DNA of 64,000 nucleotides from CBDIHP01 sp965279195 (GTDB taxonomy: Bacteria; Planctomycetota; Planctomycetia; Isosphaerales; Isosphaeraceae): positions 1 through 64,000 of the forward strand of contig CBDIHP010000024.1 of NCBI GenBank assembly GCA_965279195.1. Direction: 5' to 3'. Shown piece after piece: positions 26,184-35,543 of this stretch. Position numbers and translations under genes: made by a program. Under the pieces are notes generated by a model that did not search any database, was not told the origin of the DNA, and saw only the letters and a list, made by a program, of their open reading frames with translations. Each line of letters opens with the position of its first letter. Position 1 is the stretch's first letter.

Positions 26184-26460
26184 CTCAGATACGGCCTCGA
26201 CCGGATGGCGAACGCACAACCAAGGAGTATGTCGATGGAGACATGGAAAACTTAGGGATTCTGGGAAGAATTTCCCTTGACAGCCGGTCGAGGCAGGAAA
26301 GGATTCACGCTGGCGGTTTCCTGGTGTGGGCGGGCTCGCCTGACGGTCATCGTCGCGGGGGATGGGATGGGCGGGGTTCTGTGGCGGGGTGGGCACGGAC
26401 GACGATCGGATTGGGGTGGGCGGGTGCGGGTTTGCGCTGTTCGCGGGTAACGGCTGACTG

Positions 26461-26615
26461 GATAGCGAGTTGCGGCGAATTGGGTTCGTTTCGGAGGTCG
26501 GGGTTTCGGGGGGCCTGGGAGGGGTGAGGGTTTGGGGCAGATATGTGGGGCTTCGGAGTTTTGCAAGATAAAGGCTCAGAGGATAGGGAGTTGCGACGAA
26601 TTGGGTTCGTTTCGG
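26461..26615. repeat. 34-bp direct repeat pair in a G-rich intergenic stretch
   Basis: 26461-26494 and 26582-26615 share 32 of 34 bases (core TTGCGRCGAATTGGGTTCGT). An inverted copy of the core lies at 46078-46101 with one difference. The surrounding 26200-26800 stretch is G-rich on the plus strand and has no convincing gene. Confidence 0.7.
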
Positions 26616-26838
26616 GTCCTGGGGGGCGGAGAGGGGATCATCGGTTTGGTTTGGAGATATGCGGATTGGTTCGGGAGGGCGGGGTCCTACGGGGTATTGT
26701 GCGGGGGGTGGGGTGGGTACAATGACGCGGTTCGGGAGGGCTTTTGGGCTTCCCGGGGTTGGGATGAGGGTTCCGTCATTCTGGGGAATGGGTTCGGGTC
26801 GATGAATGACCCGGCCTTTCATGGAGAGTTTTGCCCCC

Positions 26839-28356
26839 ATGTGGATGCGCACGACGAGGCAGGTGGCGGCGGCGGTCGGGGTCTTCGGGGTCGCGGTCGC
26901 GGGAGCGGCCGGGGCGGAGGTGCCGAAGGAGGAGGAGATCCGGGAGTCGGTGGTGAAGGTGTTCACCACGGCGCGGATGCCCGACCCGTTCCGGCCCTGG
27001 CAGAAGCAGAACGCCATCGAATCCACCGGCACGGGGGTGGTGATCGACGGCAAGCGGATCCTCACCAACGCCCACGTCGTGTATTACGCGACCCAGGTCA
27101 TGGTCCAGCCGAACCAGTCGAGCGACAAGGTGAACGCCAGGGTCGAGGCCATCGCGCCCGGGATCGACCTGGCGGTGCTGTCGCTGGAGGACGACTCGTT
27201 CTTCGCCAAGCGCCCGCCGATCCCGATGGCCGAGAAGCTGCCGGAGGTCAAGGATAGCGTGGTCGTCTATGGGTATCCGACCGGCGGCACCAGCCTGTCG
27301 ATCACCAAGGGGGCGGTGAACCGGATCGAGTTCGCCCCGTACGGCCAGGGCACGGCGGGCCTGCGGATCCAGGTCGACGCGGCGATCAACCCGGGCAACA
27401 GCGGCGGGCCGGCGCTCGTGGACAACAAGATCATCGGCCTGACGTTCTCGAGGCTCGGCGGGGCCGACAACATCGGCTACATCATCCCCGCGGAGGAGAT
27501 CCACCTCTTCCTCAAGGACATCGCCGACGGCAAGTACGACGGCAAGCCGAACATGTTCGACCTGCTCCAGACCCTGGAGAACGACGCCCTCCGCGCCAAG
27601 CTGAACTTCCCCAAGAAGTCGGTCGGCATGGTGGTGCACGAGCCGGCGAAGAAGGACCCGAAGTACCCGCTCAAGGAGTGGGACGTGATCACCAAGCTCG
27701 GCGACACCGAGGTGGACAACACGGGCCTGGTGACGATCGGGCCGAACCTCCGGGTGCGGCACCAGTACCTGCTCCAGAAGCTCGCGAAGGACGGCAAGGT
27801 CCCCGCGACGGTCTTCCGCGACGGCAAGGAGCTGCAGGTGGAGATCCCGGTCGCGAACGACCGCGACGACCTGATCAAGTCGCTGCGCGGGCGGTATCCG
27901 TCGTACTTCGTTTATGGGCCGCTGGTGTTCTCGCCGGTGACGGCCGAGTTCATGGCGGGGATCGAGGGGAACCCGAGGGCGGCGATGCTCCTGGCCCTGA
28001 TCGGCAGCCCCCTGATCACCCGGCGCGGCGACGAGGCGGCGTTCGCCGGCGAGGAGCTGGTCGTGGTGTCGTCGCAGATGTTCGCGCACAAGATCGGCAA
28101 GGGCTACTCGAACCCGTTCGCGAAGGTCGTGCGCGAGGTGAACGGGACGAAGGTGAAGAACCTCAAGCACCTGGTGGAGATCCTGCGGGACACCAAGGAG
28201 AAGTTCATCACGATCGCGTTCGACGACCGCAACTCGGAGACGATCGTGTTCGGCCGCCAGGAGGTCCTGAAGGCGATGGACGACATCCTGTCGGACAACT
28301 CGGTGCGCCAGCAGGCGTCGGACGACATCCTGCCGGTGTGGAACAAGAACAAGTGA
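26839..28356 (+). CDS. secreted trypsin-like serine protease of the Deg/HtrA group
   Basis: 505 residues from ATG 26839, chosen because GGAGAG sits nine bases upstream and the signal peptide (RTTRQVAAAVGVFGVAVAG) then has normal length; 26806 is an alternative. Catalytic triad His79 (LTNAHVV), Asp110 (GIDLAVL) and Ser188 (NPGNSGGP). Two PDZ-like regions follow, the second around 400-470 (FAKVVREVNGTKVKNLKHLV). This layout, with a long second PDZ, resembles the plant Deg9-like branch more than E. coli DegP. It acts in periplasmic protein quality control or cleavage. Monocistronic; convergent with the sigma-54 activator. Confidence 0.88.
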   Translation: MWMRTTRQVAAAVGVFGVAVAGAAGAEVPKEEEIRESVVKVFTTARMPDPFRPWQKQNAIESTGTGVVIDGKRILTNAHVVYYATQVMVQPNQSSDKVNARVEAIAPGIDLAVLSLEDDSFFAKRPPIPMAEKLPEVKDSVVVYGYPTGGTSLSITKGAVNRIEFAPYGQGTAGLRIQVDAAINPGNSGGPALVDNKIIGLTFSRLGGADNIGYIIPAEEIHLFLKDIADGKYDGKPNMFDLLQTLENDALRAKLNFPKKSVGMVVHEPAKKDPKYPLKEWDVITKLGDTEVDNTGLVTIGPNLRVRHQYLLQKLAKDGKVPATVFRDGKELQVEIPVANDRDDLIKSLRGRYPSYFVYGPLVFSPVTAEFMAGIEGNPRAAMLLALIGSPLITRRGDEAAFAGEELVVVSSQMFAHKIGKGYSNPFAKVVREVNGTKVKNLKHLVEILRDTKEKFITIAFDDRNSETIVFGRQEVLKAMDDILSDNSVRQQASDDILPVWNKNK

Positions 28357-28434
28357 GGATTTGAGAGATCTGAACGAATGAGAGTTCGCCGAGGGCACGA
28401 CGTCGGGCCCCCGGCGGATTCTCCGGGGAGGTCA

Positions 28435-29520
28435 TCATTCGGGCCGGGGCTGCTTGAGCGGGATGCCGTAGCGGTGGATCTTCTTGTAGAGGCAGACGCG
28501 GCTGATGCCGAGGGTGCGGGCGGCGAGGGAGCGGTTGTTGCCGTGGGTGCGGAGGGCGTGGAGGATCTGCTCGCGTTCGACCATCTGGCGGGACTCGGCC
28601 AGGTTGCGGACGGCCCCGGGCTCGGTCCGGTAGGGGGCGTGGGCCGGGGGGGCGAAGGGGTTGGCGACGAGGGCGTCGGCGACGGCGACGAACTCGGGGG
28701 TGACGACCGGGGCCGGCACGGCGATGGCAACGGGCAGCTCGGCGAGGGTGATCCGGTGGCCCCGGGCGAAGATCCTGGCCCGTTCGAGGACGTTCCGCAG
28801 CTCGCGGATGTTGCCCGGCCACTCGTAGCGGACCAGGGCAGTGAGCGCCTCCTCGTCGATCCGGATCGATCCCGGCTGGTCGCCGAGGAAGCCGCGGATG
28901 AGGTCGGGGATGTCGGTCCGTCGCTCGCGGAGCGGGGGCATCTGGAGCGAGACGACGTTGATGCGATAGAACAGGTCGCCGCGGAACCGGCCGGCGGCCA
29001 CCTCCTGCTCGAGGGGCCGGTTGCTGGCGACGATCAGGCGGGCCCGGAAGGGCTCGGTGCGGTTGGACCCGACGGGCTCGAAGAGGCGTTCTTCGAGCAC
29101 CCGCAGGAGCTTGGCCTGGAGCGCCGGCGGCAGGCAGTCGACCTCATCCAGGAGGAGGGTCCCCTCGCCGACGTCGTGGAGCTTGCCGTTGCGGTCGCGT
29201 TCGGCCCCGGTGAAGGCGCCCCGGACGTGGCCGAAGAGCTCGCTCTCGATCAGCGACTCGGACAGCGACGCGCAGTTGACGACCAGGATAGGCTGATCCC
29301 GGCGCGGGGAGAGTTCGTGGATGATCCTCGCGAGGTGGGTCTTGCCCGTGCCCGTCTCGCCGCCCAGGAGGACGGTGGATGGGGTGGCCGCGACGCGCTG
29401 GAGGTCGCCGGAGATCTCAATCGGCAGGGTCGCCGCCGGGCCGTGCCCCTTCGGCCTGGCGTGGGTGGCGGTCCGGGTCGTTTCCATCATCGAGTCGAGA
29501 ACATTGAGTGACATCATCAT
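28435..29520 (-). CDS. sigma-54-dependent transcriptional activator (AAA+ plus Fis-type HTH)
   Basis: 361 residues. AAA+ domain with Walker A GETGTGKT near residue 54, the sigma-54 contact loop GAFTGA near 103, Walker B LLLDEVD near 123 and the WPGNIREL block. The C-terminal Fis-like HTH is AARTLGISRVCLYKKIHRYG. There is no receiver or other sensory domain in front, only about 35 residues, so it must be controlled by another protein or by its level. Three consecutive ATG codons (29520, 29517, 29514) are possible starts. Target genes unknown. Confidence 0.9.
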   Translation of the reverse strand: MMMSLNVLDSMMETTRTATHARPKGHGPAATLPIEISGDLQRVAATPSTVLLGGETGTGKTHLARIIHELSPRRDQPILVVNCASLSESLIESELFGHVRGAFTGAERDRNGKLHDVGEGTLLLDEVDCLPPALQAKLLRVLEERLFEPVGSNRTEPFRARLIVASNRPLEQEVAAGRFRGDLFYRINVVSLQMPPLRERRTDIPDLIRGFLGDQPGSIRIDEEALTALVRYEWPGNIRELRNVLERARIFARGHRITLAELPVAIAVPAPVVTPEFVAVADALVANPFAPPAHAPYRTEPGAVRNLAESRQMVEREQILHALRTHGNNRSLAARTLGISRVCLYKKIHRYGIPLKQPRPE

Positions 29521-30229
29521 TCACAATCGCGGACTGCCGCCATCATATCCGTGGCGTGTGCGCCGTCTCCGACAGCGTTCCTGTGATTGAGATCATTCCG
29601 TCTGGCGGGCCGCTGTGAATGGGGGAGAGCGCCCACAACCACATGGTAGCCACGGAGGTGAACAGGACAAGGTGAGCGAGCCCGCATCCAAGATCTCATG
29701 TCAATCGCGCCGGGCCATCGGGCCCGCCGGGGCCGCGAGAAAGCCGCCTCATTCTGAGGCGAGGCAATGCGTAAACAGTTGCGAATGTGGCCGAATCCAC
29801 TGCGAGGCCCGCCCGGCCCGGTCCTCTCGGGCCGTTCTCATGCTGAGAATCGCCGCATCTGGATGCCGCACGGGCGACCGGTTGCGCGTGTCTCCCCAAA
29901 TCAACAGCCCCCGCAGAATTCGTAACCGGGATTGCGCAGGCGGACACCGCGCGGGGTGGGACGGCACCGGCATGCCCCGCCGGCCCTGCCCGGGGCGACG
30001 CGGCCCGGATCGCAAGCTGTCAGGCCCGCGTGACATGTAAGGGTTGCGTCGCGTCCTCATGCGTCGCGACAAGGCCGTTATGTCCGTCGGGGTCATCGAC
30101 ATTCGCAGACGACCTGCGATGCGGATCCCCTCGTTCCTGGCGGGACGACCGGCGAGGCCAGGCGCTCGGTCCTCGAGGTCACCTCCGAGGGCCGCCGCCG
30201 GCACAGCCCGAACCGATTCGAAACGACGG
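29521..30229. other. intergenic stretch, no gene seen
   Basis: About 700 bases between the start of the sigma-54 activator and the end of the ABC permease gene. Frames on both strands are arginine-rich and not gene-like. It should contain the activator's promoter near 29530-29600, where GC content dips. No repeat found. Confidence 0.45.
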
Positions 30230-30263
30230 GGGCCGCCCGGGGGATCTCCCCCGCGGGCGGCCC
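30230..30263 (-). terminator. GC-rich hairpin after the ABC permease gene
   Basis: GGGCCGCCCGGGGGA pairs with TCCCCCGCGGGCGGCCC around a two-base loop with one small bulge, 31 bases after the permease stop. Only three T follow on the minus strand, so it is a weak intrinsic terminator candidate. Confidence 0.45.
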
Positions 30264-30293
30264 GCATCCCTCGACCGACCCCGCCGGGTCGGA

Positions 30294-31793
30294 TCAGGCG
30301 AACTCCGGCTGCGGCTTGCGCGACGGATCCCCCTCGGCGGCCCGGATCTCGGCCACCGCGCGCCGGGTCGTGCCGGTGATCAGCATGTTGAAGAGGAAGG
30401 CGAACGTCAGCGCGGGGATCAACGCGCAGGACTGGATCGTCATCTGGCCGACCTCCAGGGCCGAGACGTCCGGCGGCATCACGGCCGACATCGCGATGCC
30501 GACCAGCGGGCTCAGGCTCGACAGGATCACGCCCAGCCGCTCGCCCCCCTGCCCGCCCGACACCCCCGCGATCACCCCCAGGACCACCGGCACCATCCAG
30601 GTCAAGAACAGGAACAGCGCCAGGATCACCTTCCCCCGCTTGGGGAAGACCAGCATGAAGTACTGGAGCGCCAGCCCGACGTAGGCCACCACCAGCGTGC
30701 CGATGGCGATCGTCAACCCGTACTGGAACCCCGCCCGCCCCGCGTCGGGGTTGCTCCGCATCTCGATCGCCTGCCACGCGACCGTCGGCACGATCAGGAC
30801 GATCATCGCCAGCGCGGCCACCGTCAGGCGGTTGAGCGCCAGGTCGTCCCAGGGCATCAGGTTCCGCATGCCCTGCTTCTCCGCGCGTCGGAACCCCTTG
30901 GTGTACTCGCCCAGGTTCGGCGTGACCGGCAGGGTCATCAGCATCGCGATGGCCATCGTCGCGTAGAGCACCACCAGCGACTCGTACTTCACGCTGATGT
31001 CCCAGATCGCCCCCAGGATCAGCAGGCTCATCGTCCCCAGGCAGGCCACCGCCTGCGACTTGCTCAGCGCGTGCGCCCGCTCGGTGTCCATCTTCCGCGA
31101 CGACGCGATCAGGAGGAAATACATGAACGGGATCATGTAAATGAACACCACCGCCAGCCACGGCAACTGCACGCCGAAGAACCCCAGCCGGGGCGACTCG
31201 TTGGCGAACCGCGCGGCGTTGCCGAAGGTCGCGATCAGGTTCCCGCTCATCATCATGATGAAGAAGAACAGCCCGATCGCCCCCCTCGCACCGGCCCGCG
31301 GCTTCTTCATGACCAGCGCGTTGAACAGCGAGAACGCGTGCAGGATCCAGGTCCCCAGGAAGAGGATGATCTGGATCTGCACGAACCCCCAGAACTCGGG
31401 CGCCTCGTTGGCCACGCAGATGAGCGCGAACGGGATCGTCACCGCGTACATGGCGTACTCGCGGATCGGGGCCCCGAAGAAGAAGCCCAGCGTGATCGCC
31501 ATCGGCGACATCGGCGTGACCCGGTGGAAGTCGAGGATGCCCGACTCCCTCGCCCCGCCCACCGCCGCCGAGATCTGCGTCGCGCCGATGATCCCCAGCA
31601 CGATCGCCTGGACCGTCAGCACGACCCCGAACGCCGTCCCATTCTTGAACGCGTTGAGCTGATAGCCCGCATACATGATGATCAGGCAGATGATCAGCAC
31701 CACCGCCAGGCCCGGCAGCGCCTGCCCCGGCCGCAGCCGCGACCGCAGGTGCTTCACGAAGATCGGGTTGTCGAAGATCGCCAGGGGATTCAT
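30294..31793 (-). CDS. ABC-type transporter permease, about 12 membrane helices
   Basis: 499 residues, almost entirely hydrophobic helices (for example GLAVVLIICLIIMYAGY, WILHAFSLFNALVM, VILALFLFLTWMVPVVLGVI). The N-terminal NPIFVKHLRSRLRP is typical of ABC-2 type membrane subunits with a cytoplasmic start. Its ATG shares one base with the stop of the ATPase gene (TGATG), so the two are coupled and form one transporter. The substrate is unknown; such pairs in planctomycetes export lipids, polymers or act in gliding-like systems. Confidence 0.82.
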   Translation of the reverse strand: MNPLAIFDNPIFVKHLRSRLRPGQALPGLAVVLIICLIIMYAGYQLNAFKNGTAFGVVLTVQAIVLGIIGATQISAAVGGARESGILDFHRVTPMSPMAITLGFFFGAPIREYAMYAVTIPFALICVANEAPEFWGFVQIQIILFLGTWILHAFSLFNALVMKKPRAGARGAIGLFFFIMMMSGNLIATFGNAARFANESPRLGFFGVQLPWLAVVFIYMIPFMYFLLIASSRKMDTERAHALSKSQAVACLGTMSLLILGAIWDISVKYESLVVLYATMAIAMLMTLPVTPNLGEYTKGFRRAEKQGMRNLMPWDDLALNRLTVAALAMIVLIVPTVAWQAIEMRSNPDAGRAGFQYGLTIAIGTLVVAYVGLALQYFMLVFPKRGKVILALFLFLTWMVPVVLGVIAGVSGGQGGERLGVILSSLSPLVGIAMSAVMPPDVSALEVGQMTIQSCALIPALTFAFLFNMLITGTTRRAVAEIRAAEGDPSRKPQPEFA

Positions 31794-32719
31794 CACGCCA
31801 GCTCCTTCGCACCGACCTTGAGGAAGAGTTCTTCGAGGTTTTCCCGCTTGGGCGCGAACGCCGCCACCTTCACCCCGGCCAGAACCAGGTTGCACAGCAG
31901 GTCGCTCGACTGCTCCACCGTCCCCGAGTACCGGAACTGGTGCTTCCGGCCCGAGGTCTCGACCGGGCCGGCGAGCGGGTCGCGGGACACCAGCTCCTTG
32001 AACGCCGCCGGATCCGACAGCACCTCGACGGTCAGGACCGTGTCCCCCATCAGGCGGGCGTTGATCTCGTCGATCCGCCCGTTCACCACCATCCGCCCGC
32101 GCTCCATGATCGCGACGGACGTGCAGAACTCCGACATCTCGGCCAGGATGTGCGACGAGATGACGATCGTCCGCCCCTCCGCAGCGAGCAGCTTGAGCAC
32201 GTTCTTGAAATCGATGCGCCCTTGCGGATCAACGCCGCTCACCGGCTCGTCGAGGATCAGGATCCTCGGCTCGGGCAGGAGGGTCTTCGCCAGCATCAGC
32301 CGCTGCCGCATCCCGCGCGAGAGGCCGGTGATGAAGGCGTTCTTCTTCTCGGTCAGGCCGACCAGTTCGAGCTTCTCGTCGATGAGCGCCTGCCGGTCGC
32401 GCTTGGGGACGCCGTAGCTGGCGGCGAAGAGGTCGAGGAACTCCCAGCACATCAGGTCGTCGTACATCGGCGGGAAGTCGGGCATGAACCCGATGACGCG
32501 GTTGGCGTCGCCGGGATGCTCGCGGATGTCCACGCCCGCCATCTCGATCTCGCCGTAGGTCGGCTCCAGGAGGCCGAGCAGGGCCCGCATGGTCGAGGTC
32601 TTGCCCGCGCCGTTGGGCCCGATCAGCCCGCAGACCTCGCCCGCCCCGATGTCCAGGCTGAGGTCCCGGACCGCGCAGACGTTGTCGTAATCGATCCGGA
32701 GATCGCGCACATGGATCAT
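31793..32719 (-). CDS. ABC transporter ATP-binding protein
   Basis: 308 residues from ATG 32719. Walker A GPNGAGKT (Lys40), signature LSRGMRQRL, Walker B ILILDEPVSGVDP, H-loop VISSHILAEM. Similar to the ATPases of ABC-2 exporters (Nod/Ccm/drug type), with the extra ~90-residue C-terminal domain common to them. Upstream translation to 32938 is arginine-rich and excluded. First gene of a two-gene operon with the permease. Confidence 0.92.
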   Translation of the reverse strand: MIHVRDLRIDYDNVCAVRDLSLDIGAGEVCGLIGPNGAGKTSTMRALLGLLEPTYGEIEMAGVDIREHPGDANRVIGFMPDFPPMYDDLMCWEFLDLFAASYGVPKRDRQALIDEKLELVGLTEKKNAFITGLSRGMRQRLMLAKTLLPEPRILILDEPVSGVDPQGRIDFKNVLKLLAAEGRTIVISSHILAEMSEFCTSVAIMERGRMVVNGRIDEINARLMGDTVLTVEVLSDPAAFKELVSRDPLAGPVETSGRKHQFRYSGTVEQSSDLLCNLVLAGVKVAAFAPKRENLEELFLKVGAKELA

Positions 32720-32958
32720 CAGGCGAGGACTCCTCGGCCCCGTCACCGGGGCAACTGGCCGCACCAACCGACGCCGTGCGGCCAATCTACGACATGAACC
32801 GGACCCGGTCCAGCGCAGCCCGTCCGGGGGGGCGTCCGGTTCGCGCGGGGGGGCCGTTTGGATAGAATCTCCCCGACGATTCGGGTGACACGGCAGGGTG
32901 TTCGTCGCCCGGGGCCGGCCATTCCGGGAAAATCCCAAGAGAGGGAGGCGGCTCCGCG

Positions 32959-35394
32959 ATGACGATCGACCTCCCCGGCGGCCGGCGGCTCTGGATCGCC
33001 GGCGCGGGCGGCGGCCAGGCCTGGCTCTGGTCCGCCGTCGGCCTGATCGCCCTCGGCCTCCTCGCCTGGCTCTACCGCGAGGAACGCCGCCTGATCCCCC
33101 GCCGCCAGGGGCTCGTCCTGCTGGCCCTCCGCACCCTCGCCGCCCTGCTCCTGCTCGCCACCCTCTTCGAACCCATCGCCGCCCGCGACGAGTCCCGCAC
33201 CATCCGGGGCCGCGTCCTCGTCGGCGTCGACGCCTCCGCCAGCATGGACGGGGTCGACCGACGAGACGAGACCGAACTGCGGAAGCTCCGCGAGACCCTG
33301 GGCCTCAGCCCCGGCGCGGCGGCCGATCCCCTGCCCCGGCTCGACATCGCCCGGCGCCTCCTCGAAGGCCCGCTCGCCCGGCTCGACGCCGACCACGAGG
33401 TCGTCGCCAGCACCTTCGCCCGCGACGCCTCCCCCGACGCCAAACTCGCCGACGTCGCCGCCTCCCTGAAGAAGACCGACGGCCCCCGGCGCGACACCAC
33501 CGACTGGTCCCCCCTGCTCGCGAAGGCCCTCCAGTCCGGCGACGCCCCCGTGCTCGGCGTCGTGCTCCTGAGCGACGGCCGCTGGAACGGGCCCGAGGAT
33601 CCCGCCCCGATCGTCGACCGCCTCGCCGCGCGGGGGATCCCGGTGTATCCCGTGCTGATCGGCTCGACCACGCCGCCGCCCGACGTCGCCGTCGCCGCCC
33701 TGCGGGCCCCCGACCGCGTCAACGCCGGCGACACCCCGCAGGTCACCGTCACCGTCAAGGCCGACGGCGTGCCGGCGGGCACGAAGCTCCCCGTCACGCT
33801 CAAGGTCGACCGACCCGGCATCGAACCCTTGCGCCAGGATGTGACGATCCCGGCCGACGGATCGCGCCCCGCCGTGACCTTCCGCGTGCCCCTGGAAGAA
33901 CCGGGACTCGTGCCGATGTCGGCGAGCGTCGATGCGTCGGCCGTGCCCGGGTTCGGGGACGCCCGGCCCGAGAACGACGCCCGCACCTTCTCGATCCTCG
34001 TCGCCGACGACAAGGCCCGCGTCCTGATCGTCGACGCCGAGGCGCGCTGGGAGTTCCGATACCTCAGGAACGCCCTCGCCCGCGACCGCCGCGTCACCGT
34101 CGACGCCGTCGTCCTCCGCCAGCCGGCCCTGACCGTCGCGCGGGGCACGTCCTACGGCCAGGCCCTGCCGCCGGTCGAAGGCAACGGCAACGACCCCCTG
34201 GCGAAGTACGACGTGTTCCTGATCGGCGACCTCGCCCCGGGCGACCTCCCGGCCGAAGGCTGGGCGCGGATCGAGGCCCAGGTGGCGAAGCGAGGCGCGA
34301 CGCTGGTGCTGGCGCCCGGCCCGAAGTTCCCCGGCACGCTCGCCTCGCTGGCGACGGCCCGGTCGCTCTCGCCCCTGACGGATGTTCGCGCCATCACCGC
34401 CTCGGATGAGAGGGACGGCATGGATCCGAGACGCCCGCCGCTGCTCGCCGGCCTGCCGCTCACGCCCCGCGCGGCCCTGCTGGACGACGCGGGCACCTGG
34501 CCGATGCTGCAACTGGGCGAGGGGCCGGAGTCGAGCAAGCGGGTGTGGTCGGAACTCCCGCGCCTGCCTTGGCTGCTGGTCGGCCAGCCCAAGCCGGGCG
34601 CGACCGTGCTGGCGGCCTCGGGCGGGCCCGACGGCAAGGGGCCGGCGGCGTTCGCGTCGCAGGCGTTCGGGCTCGGCCAGGTGCTCTGGGTCGGCACCGA
34701 CTCCACCTGGCGCTGGCGGTTCCGCGTGGGCGACCTCTACCACCACCGCTTCTGGGGCCAGGTCATCCGCTGGGCCGGGTCCGAGAAGCTCGCGGCCGGC
34801 AACAAGCTCGTCCGCCACGGCCCGACCGGTTCTCGCAGCCCCGAGGGCCGCCCCGTCACCCTCCAGGCCCGGCTCGCCGACGACCTCCCCGACCTCGGCA
34901 CCGGCCTGGTCGTCGCCTCGAAGGTCTTCGCCCGGGGCGCAAACGGTTCCATCGATGCCGATGCGAAGCCCCTGGCGATCGTCCCCCTGCACCCCGTGCC
35001 CGGCCAGCCGCGCCTCTATCAAGGCGTCGCCCCGGGCCTGTCGCGCGGGGCGTACCGGATCCGCCTCGACGCCCCGCAGCTCGCGACCCTCCCGGGCGCG
35101 TCCGACGCCGGCCCGATCCCCGACGCCCCCCTGGAGATCCAGGCGCGCGAGACCGGCGAACTCGTCGAACTCGCCGCCGACCGGCCCCGCCTCGAACGCC
35201 TGGCCGCCGCCACCGGCGGGACATTCACCCTCGACCGCGACGCCGGCGACCTCCCCTCGCTGCTCCGCGCCCGGGTCAAGACCGAGACCCGCTCCGTCGA
35301 GACCCGCCTCGGCGAACAGCCCGCGACGCTCCTGCTCTTCTTTGGTATCCTGACCGTCGAGTGGATCCTCCGCAAACGCTACGGGCTGCCGTAG
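32959..35394 (+). CDS. membrane protein with VWA domain and GATase-1-like fold
   Basis: 811 residues. Two N-terminal membrane helices (AWLWSAVGLIALGLLAWLY and LVLLALRTLAALLLLATLF), a von Willebrand A domain from ~75 with the metal site DASAS in VLVGVDASASMDG, Ig-like strands near 250-330, a glutamine-amidotransferase-like alpha/beta part near 345-620 (VLIVDAEARWEFRYLRNAL), and a final helix (TLLLFFGILTVEWILRKRYG). This architecture occurs in the MoxR/Bat-type clusters of planctomycetes next to a DUF4175-like protein, as here. AGGGAGG precedes the ATG. Probably presents the VWA domain outside the membrane. Confidence 0.8.
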   Translation: MTIDLPGGRRLWIAGAGGGQAWLWSAVGLIALGLLAWLYREERRLIPRRQGLVLLALRTLAALLLLATLFEPIAARDESRTIRGRVLVGVDASASMDGVDRRDETELRKLRETLGLSPGAAADPLPRLDIARRLLEGPLARLDADHEVVASTFARDASPDAKLADVAASLKKTDGPRRDTTDWSPLLAKALQSGDAPVLGVVLLSDGRWNGPEDPAPIVDRLAARGIPVYPVLIGSTTPPPDVAVAALRAPDRVNAGDTPQVTVTVKADGVPAGTKLPVTLKVDRPGIEPLRQDVTIPADGSRPAVTFRVPLEEPGLVPMSASVDASAVPGFGDARPENDARTFSILVADDKARVLIVDAEARWEFRYLRNALARDRRVTVDAVVLRQPALTVARGTSYGQALPPVEGNGNDPLAKYDVFLIGDLAPGDLPAEGWARIEAQVAKRGATLVLAPGPKFPGTLASLATARSLSPLTDVRAITASDERDGMDPRRPPLLAGLPLTPRAALLDDAGTWPMLQLGEGPESSKRVWSELPRLPWLLVGQPKPGATVLAASGGPDGKGPAAFASQAFGLGQVLWVGTDSTWRWRFRVGDLYHHRFWGQVIRWAGSEKLAAGNKLVRHGPTGSRSPEGRPVTLQARLADDLPDLGTGLVVASKVFARGANGSIDADAKPLAIVPLHPVPGQPRLYQGVAPGLSRGAYRIRLDAPQLATLPGASDAGPIPDAPLEIQARETGELVELAADRPRLERLAAATGGTFTLDRDAGDLPSLLRARVKTETRSVETRLGEQPATLLLFFGILTVEWILRKRYGLP

Positions 35395-35395
35395 T

Positions 35396-35528
35396 GTGTG
35401 GTGCCACGCGGACGGCACGTCCGCGTCCACCGCACCCGACGACCGCGGATGATCCCCTCCACCACCCCATCGGCCTCGCCTGTTGTGGGTGCGGTGGACG
35501 CGGCCCGTTGGCCCGCGTGGCACCACAC
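35396..35528. repeat. 133-bp inverted repeat between two genes of the VWA cluster
   Basis: The arm 35396-35437 (GTGTGGTGCCACGCGG, then CGCGTCCACCGCACCC) pairs with 35487-35528 apart from a central mismatched patch of about 10 bases. The 49-base middle has no gene. In the transcript it would form a long hairpin just before the ribosome-binding site of the next gene at 35544. Confidence 0.75.
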
Positions 35529-35543
35529 CCTACGGGAGGACCC

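Noticed and set aside
32743..35526. Minus-strand frame of 927 residues opposite the VWA gene
   Set aside because: Runs across the inverted repeat at 35396 and mirrors the codons of a well-supported plus-strand gene.
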